DNA of 64,000 nucleotides from JAMXLO01 sp963819855 (GCA_963819855.1 CAWFYC010000038.1:124001-188000); one strand, 5' to 3'; counted from the first letter of the stretch, positions 1 through 8,871 are shown. Made by a program: numbers and translations. The notes: generated by a model from the letters alone, not told the origin.

Positions 1-40
1 GCTGCAGCTCCTGCAGTTCGGGAGAGAGTGAAAAATCCAT
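1..40 (-). CDS. N-terminal tip of an acyl-CoA dehydrogenase-like protein (partial)
   Basis: Only the first 13 codons lie in the window. They read MDFSLSPELQELQ, which resembles the usual opening of acyl-CoA dehydrogenases (hydrophobic start followed by LSPEL and a helix). The ATG shares its A with the TGA stop of the upstream phosphotransferase gene (TGATG), so the two are very likely translationally coupled. Pairing of an aminoglycoside-phosphotransferase-like gene with an acyl-CoA dehydrogenase is common in bacteria and echoes the fused human ACAD10/11 proteins. The assignment rests on this short peptide plus context, so it is tentative. Confidence 0.5.
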   Translation of the reverse strand, partial: MDFSLSPELQELQ

Positions 41-1110
41 CAGAATGCGCGTCCCTGGGCGATCTCGTGGGCGAACTCGACGATGCCGGTGCCGATCGCA
101 GTGAGGCCGGCGTAGCGCGGCTCGGTGGTAGCCCCGCTGCGCCACCGATAGCCAAGTTGCAGGAAGATCACGCCGAGCTTGTACATCGCCAGCACGCGGT
201 GGAACAGGAAGTCGGATACGTCGCGCCCGCTCAACGCGGCATAGCTCGCGACCGCCTGCTCGCGCGGCCAGAAGCCGCCTTCGTCCGCCGGCATCTGTGC
301 CATGTCGTGCAGCGCCGGCGGATCGTCCTCGTGCACCCAGTAGCTCAGCAGCGTGGCGAAATCGAACAGCGGATCGCCGCGCGTGCCCTGGTCCCAGTCC
401 ACCACCGCGACCGGCGACAGGTCGTGCGGGTCCAGGATCATGTTGTTGAGCTTGAAATCGTTGTGCAGCAGCGCCGGCGCTCCGTCCGGCACCTGATGGC
501 GTTCCAACCACGTCCCCAGTTCGGCGTGAAGCGTCTCGGTGCCAGCCTCCAGCGCCGCGAGCCCGCGCCTGCGCCAGCCGGCGACGGCACGCGCGAGAAA
601 CCCAGCCGGCCGGCCGAGATCGTCCAGGCCCACCGCCGCGGTATCCACCGCGTGGATCGCCACCAGCGCCTCGAGCAGCACCTGCGACAGGCGGGCGCCG
701 ACTTCCGGCCGGCCGGCCAATTCCGCGGGAAGGTGCTCGCGGATCACCAGGCCGGGGCGGTACTCGATGATCTGGAACTGCGTTCCCATGATCGTCGCGT
801 CGGTCCCGAGAAACAGCCCGCGCGGGACGAACGGCAACGCATCGGGCAGCCGGCTCAGGATGCGGAACTCGCGTGCCATGTCATAGGCGCCGGCCGGAAG
901 CTCGCCGAGCGGCGGCCGCCGCAACACGGCAGGCCTGCCATCGAGCTGGATCAGGTAGTTCAGGTTCGCCAGTCCGCCGGAGAACTGCCGAGGCGGCGGA
1001 TCGCGGTCGAGGCGCAACCCCTGGCTGGCCAGGTAGGTGCGCACGGCGGCCCAGTCGAGCGGAACGCTCTGTTCAGCCGAGCGTACATTGGCCGGCGGGT
1101 GCGCCACCAT
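40..1110 (-). CDS. Aminoglycoside phosphotransferase-like kinase (APH/ACAD10-type)
   Basis: A 356-residue protein of the APH/choline-kinase fold. The N-terminal lobe carries FSGGLANLNY, the ATP-binding loop. The catalytic loop is LLHNDFKLNNMIL around residue 215, and the metal-binding VVDWDQG follows about 20 residues later. Both are diagnostic of the family. Homologues beside acyl-CoA dehydrogenases are thought to phosphorylate hydroxy-acyl or related small substrates rather than antibiotics. The substrate here is unknown. The start is supported by TGGAGG just upstream of the ATG. The gene lies 15 nt after a small basic-protein gene and overlaps the next gene by 1 nt, so it is probably in one operon with both. 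Confidence 0.85.
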   Translation of the reverse strand: MVAHPPANVRSAEQSVPLDWAAVRTYLASQGLRLDRDPPPRQFSGGLANLNYLIQLDGRPAVLRRPPLGELPAGAYDMAREFRILSRLPDALPFVPRGLFLGTDATIMGTQFQIIEYRPGLVIREHLPAELAGRPEVGARLSQVLLEALVAIHAVDTAAVGLDDLGRPAGFLARAVAGWRRRGLAALEAGTETLHAELGTWLERHQVPDGAPALLHNDFKLNNMILDPHDLSPVAVVDWDQGTRGDPLFDFATLLSYWVHEDDPPALHDMAQMPADEGGFWPREQAVASYAALSGRDVSDFLFHRVLAMYKLGVIFLQLGYRWRSGATTEPRYAGLTAIGTGIVEFAHEIAQGRAF

Positions 1111-1125
1111 GCCTCCAGTTGTCGC

Positions 1126-1326
1126 CTAACGGGTGAACGGATTCTTCGACTCAACCCGCCCGAACATGCGGCTCCAGGCAGCCTCACGCAGCAGGCGATT
1201 CGAATTGCCGCCGCCGCCCGCCGCCTGGGCATCCTGCCGGTTCGCCTGCCGCTCCGCAGCCGCGGCCGGTGCTCGCACCTTGGGCGAAGCTGCCGCGGAT
1301 TTCGCCTTGCGTGGTGTTCGTGCCAT
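1126..1326 (-). CDS. Small basic hypothetical protein (66 aa)
   Basis: A short gene read on the minus strand with a very good ribosome-binding site (CTGGAGGGGG immediately before the ATG). The product begins MARTPRKAKSAAAS, is rich in Lys, Arg and Ala, and has no membrane segment. It ends with a more ordered stretch (NSNRLLREAAWSRMFGRVES). I do not recognise the family. It sits between the ECF sigma gene, which stops 27 nt upstream, and the phosphotransferase gene 15 nt downstream, so it may be co-transcribed with them. A basic, disordered N-terminus with a short helical tail would suit a nucleic-acid-binding or ribosome-associated protein, but that is a guess. Confidence 0.55.
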   Translation of the reverse strand: MARTPRKAKSAAASPKVRAPAAAAERQANRQDAQAAGGGGNSNRLLREAAWSRMFGRVESKNPFTR

Positions 1327-1352
1327 GCCCCCTCCAGACCGATACTGGCGCG

Positions 1353-2123
1353 CTACGATACCACCATCGCGCGGATCAACCAGTGTACCGGGTCGATGCA
1401 CACGAGCCGGCAGCAGCAGCGTGCCCAGGCAGCAAGGCGATTGGCCGCGGTGGCTGCACCGCCGCGCCGCCGCGGCGGTGCAGCCACTGCGGCGAGACGC
1501 GGCGCACCGGTCACGGCGTCGATCGTCTGGCGGACCCGGCCGCGTGCGCGGTGCAGCAGTACCCGCTGGTTCTCGGCAGTGAGGCCGAGCAGCGTGCACG
1601 CCTCCTCGGCTTCGCAGCCCTCGATGTCGCGCAGGATGATGACGGAACGCTGCCCGGCCGGCAGCCGGTCGATCGCCTCCATTACGTGGTCCCACAACTG
1701 CCGGCCGGCGACGATGCGCTCCGGGTCGATCTGGTCCCACAGGCGGGGCGCCTCGACCCAGTGACCGTCAGGCTTGAATTCCGACACATCGACCGCCCTG
1801 CCCCCAGGTGGGGTGCCTTCCATCAGCGCAGGCAGGCCGATCAGACGCCCTTCCCGTGTGGCGCGGGTCCGAGCGCGGTTCAGCACGATGCTGAACAGCC
1901 AGGTGACAACGCTGGAGCGGCCCTCGAAGCCACCGATGCCCGAGAACACCGCGAGCCAGCCATCCTGCACCACCTCCTCGGCCTGCGCCCGGCTGCCGAT
2001 GATGGAGGCAGCAAGGCCGATCAGCGAGCCGTGGAAGCGCCTGATCAGCATCCGGTACGCCCGCTCATCGCCGCTGCGAAGCCGCGCCAGGAATTCCGGG
2101 TCGTCGAACTCGGTTTGACGCAT
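1353..2123 (-). CDS. ECF-type RNA polymerase sigma factor
   Basis: The product, 256 aa from this ATG, has sigma region 2 (FLARLRSGDERAYRMLIRRF, then AEEVVQDGWLAVF and WLFSIVLNRART) and region 4 (LPAGQRSVIILRDIEGC, then LLGLTAENQRVLLHRARGRV). This is the two-domain layout of extracytoplasmic-function sigma factors. The start gives MRQTEFDDPEF; longer in-frame starts upstream add a non-conserved stretch. The core ends near residue 207. The last ~49 residues are low-complexity Ala/Arg-rich sequence encoded across a perfect hairpin, unusual for the family. A small putative anti-sigma gene is divergent 118 nt upstream. The regulon cannot be read from the sequence. Confidence 0.85.
   Translation of the reverse strand: MRQTEFDDPEFLARLRSGDERAYRMLIRRFHGSLIGLAASIIGSRAQAEEVVQDGWLAVFSGIGGFEGRSSVVTWLFSIVLNRARTRATREGRLIGLPALMEGTPPGGRAVDVSEFKPDGHWVEAPRLWDQIDPERIVAGRQLWDHVMEAIDRLPAGQRSVIILRDIEGCEAEEACTLLGLTAENQRVLLHRARGRVRQTIDAVTGAPRLAAVAAPPRRRGGAATAANRLAAWARCCCRLVCIDPVHWLIRAMVVS
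1450..1487. repeat. Perfect 17-bp inverted repeat inside the sigma factor 3' end
   Basis: Two 17-nt arms (1450-1466 and 1471-1487) are exactly complementary around a 4-nt loop (CCGC), forming a very GC-rich hairpin. It lies in the reading frame of the sigma gene, in the low-complexity C-terminal extension. It lacks a following T-run, so it is not a textbook intrinsic terminator, though it could slow transcription into the small gene downstream or stabilise mRNA. Confidence 0.8.
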
Positions 2124-2241
2124 GAGCGGTTGCCCCGGAGCGCTGGCGCTGGTGTGGTGGATGCGTGCAGAGTTTCTGTAACGTACGGCACAGCGCCGAG
2201 TTCTCACGTATTCACCACCCTTCGGCGTGGGAGCGCCCAGC

Positions 2242-2481
2242 GTGCCGACCTGCCGCGATATGAGCGAATTGGTAACGGATTACCTGGAGCGCGCGGTATC
2301 GCTCCGCAGGCGCGTGGACATGTGGTGGCATCTGATCCGATGCGAAGCATGCCGCCGCTATTACGACCAGATGCGGCGCACCGTCCGGTTGCTGCGCGAC
2401 AGCGCGCCCAGGCCGCCCGACCTTGGCACCGAGGAGAGCGTGCTGACTGCGGCGCGCGGGGAGCAGCAGCGTGATCCATGA
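2242..2481 (+). CDS. Small zinc-finger anti-sigma factor-like protein
   Basis: A 79-residue protein from a GTG start preceded by GGGAG about 9 nt upstream; a GTG 15 nt earlier is possible but lacks a ribosome-binding site. It reads MPTCRDMSELVTDYLE, then a helix, then HLIRCEACRRY. That H-x3-C-x2-C arrangement with TCR at the N-terminus is the layout of zf-HC2/ZAS-type anti-sigma factors, which hold ECF sigma factors inactive. There is no transmembrane segment, so this would be a soluble, short version. It is divergent from the ECF sigma gene rather than in its operon, which is less usual. The domain call comes from motif spacing only. Confidence 0.65.
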   Translation: MPTCRDMSELVTDYLERAVSLRRRVDMWWHLIRCEACRRYYDQMRRTVRLLRDSAPRPPDLGTEESVLTAARGEQQRDP

Positions 2482-3199
2482 CGATTGCCCAGGCCGCAGG
2501 CAGGCAACGCCACGCCGACCGGCATGCAGCCCAATATTCGCGCGCACGTCGCAACACCCGAATCGATGACCACCGACAAATAGCTACCGCGACTCGGGCG
2601 ACGCCGCGCAGCGTGGTCGCGCGGGGCGGCGGATTAACGCGATGTTAGAAATATCCGAGTAAGTTTGCGAAACTCGCCCGTCGCTTGCCCTGTCGGCAGC
2701 GGCCGGGAGTGGAGGCTGCGGCGATGGCAATGGATCCCGGCGATCTCAACCCTCTGGTTTGTGACAGCGGCGATTGTGGCCGCAGCCGGAGCGGGCGCAG
2801 CGCGGCCAAGCCACCCCGAGCTATCCAAAATTACGCTCCGCAATCCATTGATAATAATGCATAGTTCTGCCCGGTTTCGCCCGGCCATAGGGGTCTCACA
2901 TGCTGAGACATCACCGGATCGGGCTCAGGACGCTGGCGATGAGGCGAATTTGCCACCACCGCGTCGGCGCCACGTCATTGTGACCTGCCACAAAGTCACC
3001 ATGCTTGGTCGCTTGGTCACCGTAACGGCCAACCGGCTCCAACAGGAGGCCAAAATGCTTGAATCAGTTCCCGCCACACAATGCGTGCAAACTGCACGCG
3101 CGCGCAAAAAAACATTCACGCGACACCCGTACGATACGCTACGCTCGCACCTATCTTGCATTGGTGCAGGAGGTGTTCCCTTTTTCAACGGAGCGGCCG
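2482..3199. other. Intergenic region upstream of prkA
   Basis: About 720 nt with no convincing gene. It is visibly less GC-rich than its neighbours in places (for example around 2825-2870). It contains a small perfect hairpin at 2893-2909 (GTCTCA, loop CATGC, TGAGAC) and two strong Shine-Dalgarno-like sites (AGGAGG near 3043 and 3170). It probably carries the prkA promoter and a long 5' leader. I could not pick out a convincing sigma-factor consensus. Confidence 0.5.
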
Positions 3200-5146
3200 A
3201 TGTATCCGGTCGATGATTTGTTCGCCGCCTATGCCAGAAGCTTCGAGGCGAACCGCGAAGCAGAGTTGACGCTTCCCGAGTATCTGGAAGCATGTCGCGA
3301 CAACCCCATGATGTACGCGACCGCGACCGAGCGTCTGCTCGCCGCGATCGGCGAACCGGAGATGGTCGATACCGCGAAGGACGCGCGACTCGGCCGCATC
3401 TTCATGAACCGTACCATCCGGGTGTATCCGGCGTTTTCCGAATTCTACGGCATGGAAGAGACGATCGAACGCATCGTCGGGTTCCTGCGTCACGCGGCGC
3501 AGGGTCTCGAAGAGCGCAAGCAGATCATGTACCTGCTGGGCCCGGTCGGTGGCGGCAAATCGTCGCTCGCCGAACGCCTGAAGGCACTGATGGAAACGCA
3601 TCCCATCTATGTGCTGAAGGCGGGAGACCAGTTGAGCCCGGTGTTCGAAAGTCCGCTCGGACTGTTCAACCCCGAGCGCATGGGCGCGATGCTGGAGGAT
3701 CGCTACGGCATCCCGCAGCGGCGGCTCACCGGACTGATGAGCCCGTGGTGCATCAAGCGACTCGATGAATTCGAGGGCGACATCTCGCGCTTCCGCGTCG
3801 CCAAGCTGGTGCCGTCGCGGCTGCGCCAGATTGCCGTCGCCAAGACCGAACCGGGCGATGAGAACAACCAGGACATCTCCTCGCTGGTAGGCAAGGTCGA
3901 CATCCGCAAGCTGGAGTTGCACGCACAGAACGATCCTGACGCCTACAGCTACTCGGGCGGCCTCAATCGCGCCAACCAGGGACTGCTCGAGTTCGTCGAG
4001 ATGTTCAAGGCGCCGATCAAGATGCTGCACCCGTTGCTGACTGCGACGCAGGAAAGCAACTATATCGGTACCGAGAACATCGGTGCCATTCCGTTCAGCG
4101 GCATCATTCTCGCCCACTCCAACGAGGCGGAGTGGCAGACCTTCAAGAACAACCGCAACAACGAAGCCTTCATCGACCGCATCTACGTGATCAAGGTCCC
4201 GTACTGCCTGCGGGTGAACGAAGAGCAGAAGATCTACGACAAGCTGGTGCGGACCTCCGAACTCTCCGCCTCGCCCTGCGCACCGGCGACGCTGGAGATG
4301 CTGGCGCGCTTCTCGGTGCTGACCCGGCTGCGGCGGCACGAGAACTCGACGCTGTTCGCCAAGATGCGGGTCTACGATGGCGAGAGCCTGAAGGAGACCG
4401 ATCCGCGCGCCCGCTCGCTACAGGAATACAAGGATGCGGCAGGCGTCGAGGAAGGCATGGACGGCGCCTCGACCCGCTTCGCGTTCAAGGTGCTGGCGGC
4501 GACCTTCAACCACGACACGACCGAAGTGGCGGCCGATCCGGTGCATCTGATGTATGTGCTGGAGCAGTCGATTCGTCGCGAGCAGCTGCCGACGGAGACC
4601 GAGAAGCGCTACCTGGAGTTCATCAAGGGCGAACTGGCGCCGCGCTACGCCGAGTTCATCGGCAACGAGATCCAGAAGGCCTATCTCGAATCGTATCACG
4701 ACTACGGGCAGAACCTGTTCGACCGCTACGTGTCGTATGCCGATGCCTGGATCGAGGATATCGACTTCAAGGATCCCGATACCGGCCAGCTGATGAACCG
4801 CGAGCTGCTGAACCAGGAGTTGACGAAGGTCGAGAAGCCGGCCGGAATCGCCAATCCGAAGGACTTCCGCAACGAGGTGGTGAAGTTCAGCCTGCGGGCT
4901 CGTGCCAACAACAATGGCAAGAACCCGTCCTGGACCAGCTACGAGAAGATCCGCGAAGTCATCGAACGACGCATGTTCAGCCAGGTGGAGGAGCTGCTGC
5001 CGGTGATCAGCTTCGGTTCCAAGAAGGACGGCGAAAGCGAGAAGAAGCACGCGGAGTTCGTCGAGCGCATGGCAGCGCGCGGCTACACCGAGCGGCAGGT
5101 CCGCCGCCTGGTCGAGTGGTACATGCGCGTCAAGCAGGCGGGGTGA
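3200..5146 (+). CDS. prkA: PrkA family serine protein kinase
   Basis: A 648-residue protein, the usual length for PrkA/YeaG. The start MYPVDDLFAAYARSFE fits the family and follows GGAGCGG. The N-terminal AAA-like domain has a clear Walker A, LLGPVGGGKSS near residue 115, and the conserved SGGLNRANQGLLEFVEM segment. The C-terminal half is the kinase-like module (EEGMDGASTRFAFKVL onward). PrkA is a stress- and starvation-induced Ser kinase whose gene is nearly always followed by yeaH and spoVR, as here. The frame is intact throughout, in contrast to both downstream genes. YeaH may start only 3 nt before this stop codon ends or 30 nt later, so the operon is tight. Confidence 0.95.
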   Translation: MYPVDDLFAAYARSFEANREAELTLPEYLEACRDNPMMYATATERLLAAIGEPEMVDTAKDARLGRIFMNRTIRVYPAFSEFYGMEETIERIVGFLRHAAQGLEERKQIMYLLGPVGGGKSSLAERLKALMETHPIYVLKAGDQLSPVFESPLGLFNPERMGAMLEDRYGIPQRRLTGLMSPWCIKRLDEFEGDISRFRVAKLVPSRLRQIAVAKTEPGDENNQDISSLVGKVDIRKLELHAQNDPDAYSYSGGLNRANQGLLEFVEMFKAPIKMLHPLLTATQESNYIGTENIGAIPFSGIILAHSNEAEWQTFKNNRNNEAFIDRIYVIKVPYCLRVNEEQKIYDKLVRTSELSASPCAPATLEMLARFSVLTRLRRHENSTLFAKMRVYDGESLKETDPRARSLQEYKDAAGVEEGMDGASTRFAFKVLAATFNHDTTEVAADPVHLMYVLEQSIRREQLPTETEKRYLEFIKGELAPRYAEFIGNEIQKAYLESYHDYGQNLFDRYVSYADAWIEDIDFKDPDTGQLMNRELLNQELTKVEKPAGIANPKDFRNEVVKFSLRARANNNGKNPSWTSYEKIREVIERRMFSQVEELLPVISFGSKKDGESEKKHAEFVERMAARGYTERQVRRLVEWYMRVKQAG

Positions 5147-5175
5147 AAAAGGCCCCGTCCGGAACAGGCATCTTC

Positions 5176-6487
5176 ATGCACATCGTCGACCGGCGTCTCA
5201 ACCCCAGCGGCAAGAACCTCGCCAATCGGCAACGGTTCATGCGCCGCGCCAAGTCACTGATCCGCAAGGCGGTGCACGAAAGCTCGGCCAGCCGCAGCAT
5301 CAAGGACGCCGACCAGGCGGGCGAGGTCGCGCTGCCGGCGCAGGGCGTGCATGAACCGTCGTTCCACCGCAGCGCGTCCGGCGGCATGCGGGACCATCTG
5401 CTGCCCGGCAACAAGCAGTATATCGAGGGCGATACGATTCCCCGTCCGCAGGGCGGCGCTGGCGGCGGCGGCTCCGAAGGCAGCCCGGACGGTGAGGGAC
5501 AGGACGATTTCCGCTTCGCCCTGTCGCGCGACGAATTTGTCGATCTGTTCCTGGAAGACCTCGAACTGCCGGATCTCGCGAAGCGCCGCGTGGTGGATAC
5601 CGAGAGCGTGAGCTGGCATCGCGCCGGCTATTCGGTCACCGGCTCGCCGGCCAACCTCGCGCTGCTGCGCACGGTGCGCAACAGCCTGTCGCGTCGCATC
5701 GCGCTGAAGCGGCCGAAGCCGGATGAGCTGCAGCGCTTGCGCGACGAGATCGCCGCGCTCAGCCCGGATGGCGACGACCGTGCGCGGCGGGTCGAACTGG
5801 AGGAGGAACTCGACGCGCAAGCTGCGGCGCACCGGGCTGATCCCCTATATCGATCCGCTCGACGTGCGCTACCGCATGTTCACACCGCAGCCGAAGCCGG
5901 TGGCGCAGGCGGTGATGTTCTGCCTGATGGACGTGTCCGGTTCGATGACCGAGCACATGAAGGACCTCGCCAAGCGGTTCTACGTGCTGCTCTATATCTT
6001 CCTGAAGCGTCGCTACAAGCACGTGGACGTGGTGTTCATCCGCCATACCCACCAGGCGCAGGAAGTGGACGAGGATACCTTCTTCCACTCGCCGGAGACC
6101 GGCGGCACGGTGGTGTCCACCGCGCTGGAGGAAATGCAGCGCGTCATCGACGAGCGCTACAGCCCTGATTCCTGGAACATCTACGCCGCCCAGGCGTCGG
6201 ACGGCGACAACACCGCCTCGGACAACGACAAGACCGCGGGCCTGCTGACCGGCAGCATCCTGCCGGTGTGCCAGTACTATGCCTACCTCGAGGTCGGCCG
6301 CGATTCCGAGCACTTCCCGCCCGGCTTCATCCGCCGCGACTCGGACCTGTGGCAGACCTACACCGCAATCTGCAAGACCGGCGCGCCGATGGCGATGCGC
6401 AAGGTGGGACACCGGCGCGACATCTACCCGGTGTTCCGCGAGCTGTTCGCGAAAAAGCAGGCGACCACAGGAGCCGAAACGACATGA
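5176..6487 (+). pseudogene. yeaH: YeaH/DUF444 family protein, one frameshift
   Basis: The N-terminal part (MHIVDRRLNPSGKNLANRQRF to about 5820) and the C-terminal part (from KLRRTGLIPYIDPLDVRY) lie in different frames but together give a full-length protein of about 437 aa, as expected for the family. The C-terminal half is a von Willebrand A-like domain with the metal site DVSGSM. The break falls in GACGCGCAAG near 5815-5822 and equals one extra base, or loss of two bases from a CG run. A GTG at 5143 overlapping the prkA stop is an alternative start. The last codons overlap the spoVR ATG (ATGA). YeaH acts with the PrkA kinase in stress adaptation. Everything but the single shift looks intact, so a sequencing error is possible. 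Confidence 0.85.
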
Positions 6488-8058
6488 ACGACTTCGGCGG
6501 CGGCATCCGGGCCGAGCGCCCGCTGTTCGAGGGCGCTGACTGGGAGTTCAGCACCGTCCAGCGTGTGCACGATGCGATCGAGAAGATCGCGGTCGGCGAA
6601 CTCGGGCTGGATGTGTATCCCAACCAGATCGAGATCATCGGCACCGAGCAGATGCTGGATGCCTATTCCTCGATCGGCATGCCGCTGTTCTACAAGCACT
6701 GGTCGTTCGGCAAGCACTTTGCCCGCAACGAGGCGATGTATCGCGCCGGCATGCAGGGCCTCGCGTATGAGATCGTGATCAACTCCAATCCATGCATCAG
6801 CTACATCATGGAGGAGAACACGGCCACGATGCAGACGCTGGTGATCGCCCACGCTGCATTCGGCCACAACCACTTCTTCAAGAACAACTATGTCTTCAAG
6901 CAATGGACGGATGCGGACGGCATCCTCGACTACCTGGAGTTCGCCCGCGGCTACATCGCGCATTGCGAGGAGCGCTATGGCGAAGCGCAGGTGGAACGCC
7001 TGCTGGATGCCGCGCATGCGCTGATGAGCCACGGCGTGCACCGTTACCCGCGCCGCCGGGTCGCCGATCTGCGCTCCGAGGAGCAGCGCGCCAAGGAACG
7101 GCGCGACCACGATGAGCAGGTGTTCAACGACCTGTGGCGCACCGTCCCGGGCAAGGACGCGGAAAAAACCGACCGCTCGCTCGACGAACGCCGCCGCGCG
7201 CTGCTGCAGCTGCCGCAGGAGAACATGCTCTATTTCCTGGAAAAGACCGCGCCACGCCTGCAGCCCTGGCAGCGCGAGATCCTGCGCATCGTGCGGATGA
7301 TCGCGCAGTATTTCTATCCGCAGTCAGCAGACCAAGCTGATGAACGAGGGCTGCGCCACCTACGTGCACTACCGGATCATGAACCGGCTGCACGAGAAGG
7401 GGCAGTTGACCGACGGCAACATGGTCGAGTTCCTGCGTTCGCACACCAACGTGGTGTTCCAGCCGGACTTCGACGATCCGCGCTATTCCGGCATCAACCC
7501 CTACGCGCTCGGCTTCGCGATGATGCGCGACATCGAGCGCATCTGCACCGAACCGACGGCCGAGGACCAGCAACTGGTTCCCCGCTATCGCCGGCGCCGC
7601 CGATCCGATGGCGTGTGCTGCGCGACGTGTGGGCGAACTATCGCGACGAGAGCTTCATCCTGCAGTATCCTCAGCCCGCGGCTGATCCGCAGTTCGGGCT
7701 GTTCCACGTGCTCGATGACGCGAACGAACCGAACCTGCGCGTCGAGGCGATCCACGACGAACGCGGCTATCGCAAGATCCAGCGCGCACTGGCGCGGCAG
7801 TACGACATCGCCTGGACGCTGCCGGACATCCAGGTGGTGGACGTGAACCTGGCCGGCGACCGGCGGCTGATCCTGCATCACCGCGCGCTCAACCGCGTGC
7901 TGCTGGAAGAGCGCGACGCGCGGTTCGTGCTGCAGCATCTGGCCGATCTCTGGGGCTACGACGTGCTGCTGAAGGAGGTCGATCCGGGCACCGATTCGGT
8001 GCTGAAGGAACACGCCGCCACGCCGCGCGGCGGGATCCTCCAGCCGGATGGGTCCTGA
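6484..8058 (+). pseudogene. spoVR: SpoVR family protein, three frameshifts
   Basis: The start MNDFGGGIRAERPLFEG overlaps the yeaH stop. The family signatures are present: YPNQIEIIGTEQMLDAY, MPLFYKHWSFGKHFA, INSNPCISYIMEENT, FGHNHFFKNN, then MNEGCATYVHYRIMNRL and GINPYALGFAMMRDIE, and a C-terminal region to about residue 525, the right total length. The sequence changes frame near 7323, near 7574 and near 7614, each equal to +1, so the final frame is the starting one. Family alignment bridges all three junctions (YPQ to QTKLMNEG; EDQ to WFPAIAG; DPMA to VLRDVW). SpoVR proteins are partners of PrkA and YeaH; their biochemical role is not settled. Whether the gene is decayed or mis-sequenced cannot be told from here. 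Confidence 0.85.
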
Positions 8059-8073
8059 TGCGGGCATGAGGTT

Positions 8074-8134
8074 GATGGGTTTCGCGTCGCTCAACTAACC
8101 TCCGTAGGACGGGTTGAGCGACGCGAAACCCATC
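8074..8134. repeat. Long perfect palindrome between convergent genes
   Basis: Two 22-nt arms (8074-8095 and 8113-8134) are exactly complementary around a 17-nt spacer. The arm begins GATGGGTTTCGCGTCGCTC. This resembles a palindromic motif of the GGGTTTCGC...GCGAAACCC type that I recall in many proteobacterial genomes. It sits between the ends of spoVR and the flavin reductase gene and could terminate both transcripts. Confidence 0.85.
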
Positions 8135-8149
8135 ACCCCCGAGCGTCTG

Positions 8150-8794
8150 CTACTCCGCCGCCTTGGCCCTCAGCGGCCAGTCAGCGACATTGATGCGCGG
8201 CATGTCGAAGCGGTCGGTGGTGCGTGCATACCAGCCGCTGCCGTGCATGCGCCCGATCAGATCAAGCTTCGGCGTGTCGATGTAGCACCTGTCCTTATCC
8301 AGCACGCATTCGTCGGCTACGTGGATCGCCACAACCTTGCCCAGCACCACCGCGCGATCGACGCCGACCTCGACGATCACCAGACGCTCGCACTCGAACG
8401 ACACCGGGCTTTCCGCGATGCGCGGCGGCTTCACGCGCGACGAGGGCGCGGTGTGCAGCCCTGCTTCAGCCAGTTCGTTCACCTGCTTGTCGAAGTCGAT
8501 CGCGGTGATGTTCATCTGCTCGGCCAATGCATTGCTGACCAGGTTCACCACGAACTGCCCGGTGCGCCGGATGTTGCCGCCGGTGTCCTTCACGTCGCCT
8601 GGCGCACGGCCGCCGATACCGATCGCAACCACCGGCGGATTGCCCGACACGGCATTGAAGAAAGAGAACGGCGCCGCGTTTACCGATCCGTCGATGTCCT
8701 GCGTCGTCACCCAGGCGATCGGGCGCGGCACCACGGTGGAAACCAGCAGCTTGTAGATATTCTCGTTCGGTGTGTTGTCGAATTCGAACAGCAT
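8150..8794 (-). CDS. Flavin reductase-like (FMN-binding) domain protein
   Basis: The 214-residue protein begins MLFEFDNTPNENIYKLL and continues with VVPRPIAWVTTQD, NAAPFSFFNAVSGNPP, then an NIRRTGQFVVNLV segment. This is the pattern of the flavin reductase-like / NtaB-DIM6 split-barrel family, which binds FMN and often serves as the reductase of a two-component monooxygenase or as a stand-alone flavoprotein. No monooxygenase is adjacent. AAGGGA lies just before the ATG. The gene ends 16 nt from a long palindrome and follows the AsmA gene with a 77-nt gap, so it may be the last gene of that minus-strand set or have its own promoter. Confidence 0.85.
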   Translation of the reverse strand: MLFEFDNTPNENIYKLLVSTVVPRPIAWVTTQDIDGSVNAAPFSFFNAVSGNPPVVAIGIGGRAPGDVKDTGGNIRRTGQFVVNLVSNALAEQMNITAIDFDKQVNELAEAGLHTAPSSRVKPPRIAESPVSFECERLVIVEVGVDRAVVLGKVVAIHVADECVLDKDRCYIDTPKLDLIGRMHGSGWYARTTDRFDMPRINVADWPLRAKAAE

Positions 8795-8871
8795 GACAAT
8801 CCCTTGTGCAAAGCGTGCCGCGAGCGTTACGCATCGGGACTACCCTGTCCAGATGCGTCCCGGCGCACCGG

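Noticed and set aside
2885..2960. TPP riboswitch-like string (GGGGTCTCA...CTGAGA...CACCGGATCGGG) upstream of prkA
   Set aside because: The second conserved thiamin-binding element (ACCTGATC) and the 3' strand are missing, spacing is wrong, and no thiamin gene follows. Only a small hairpin is real.
3055..3216. Leader reading frame of 53 codons behind a strong AGGAGG, overlapping the prkA start
   Set aside because: Its third codon positions are only about half G/C, unlike real genes here, and the peptide resembles nothing. The Shine-Dalgarno may be chance.
5815..7620. Programmed +1 frameshifting in yeaH and spoVR
   Set aside because: Four sites with no shared slippery sequence or stimulatory structure make programmed shifting implausible; error or decay fits better.
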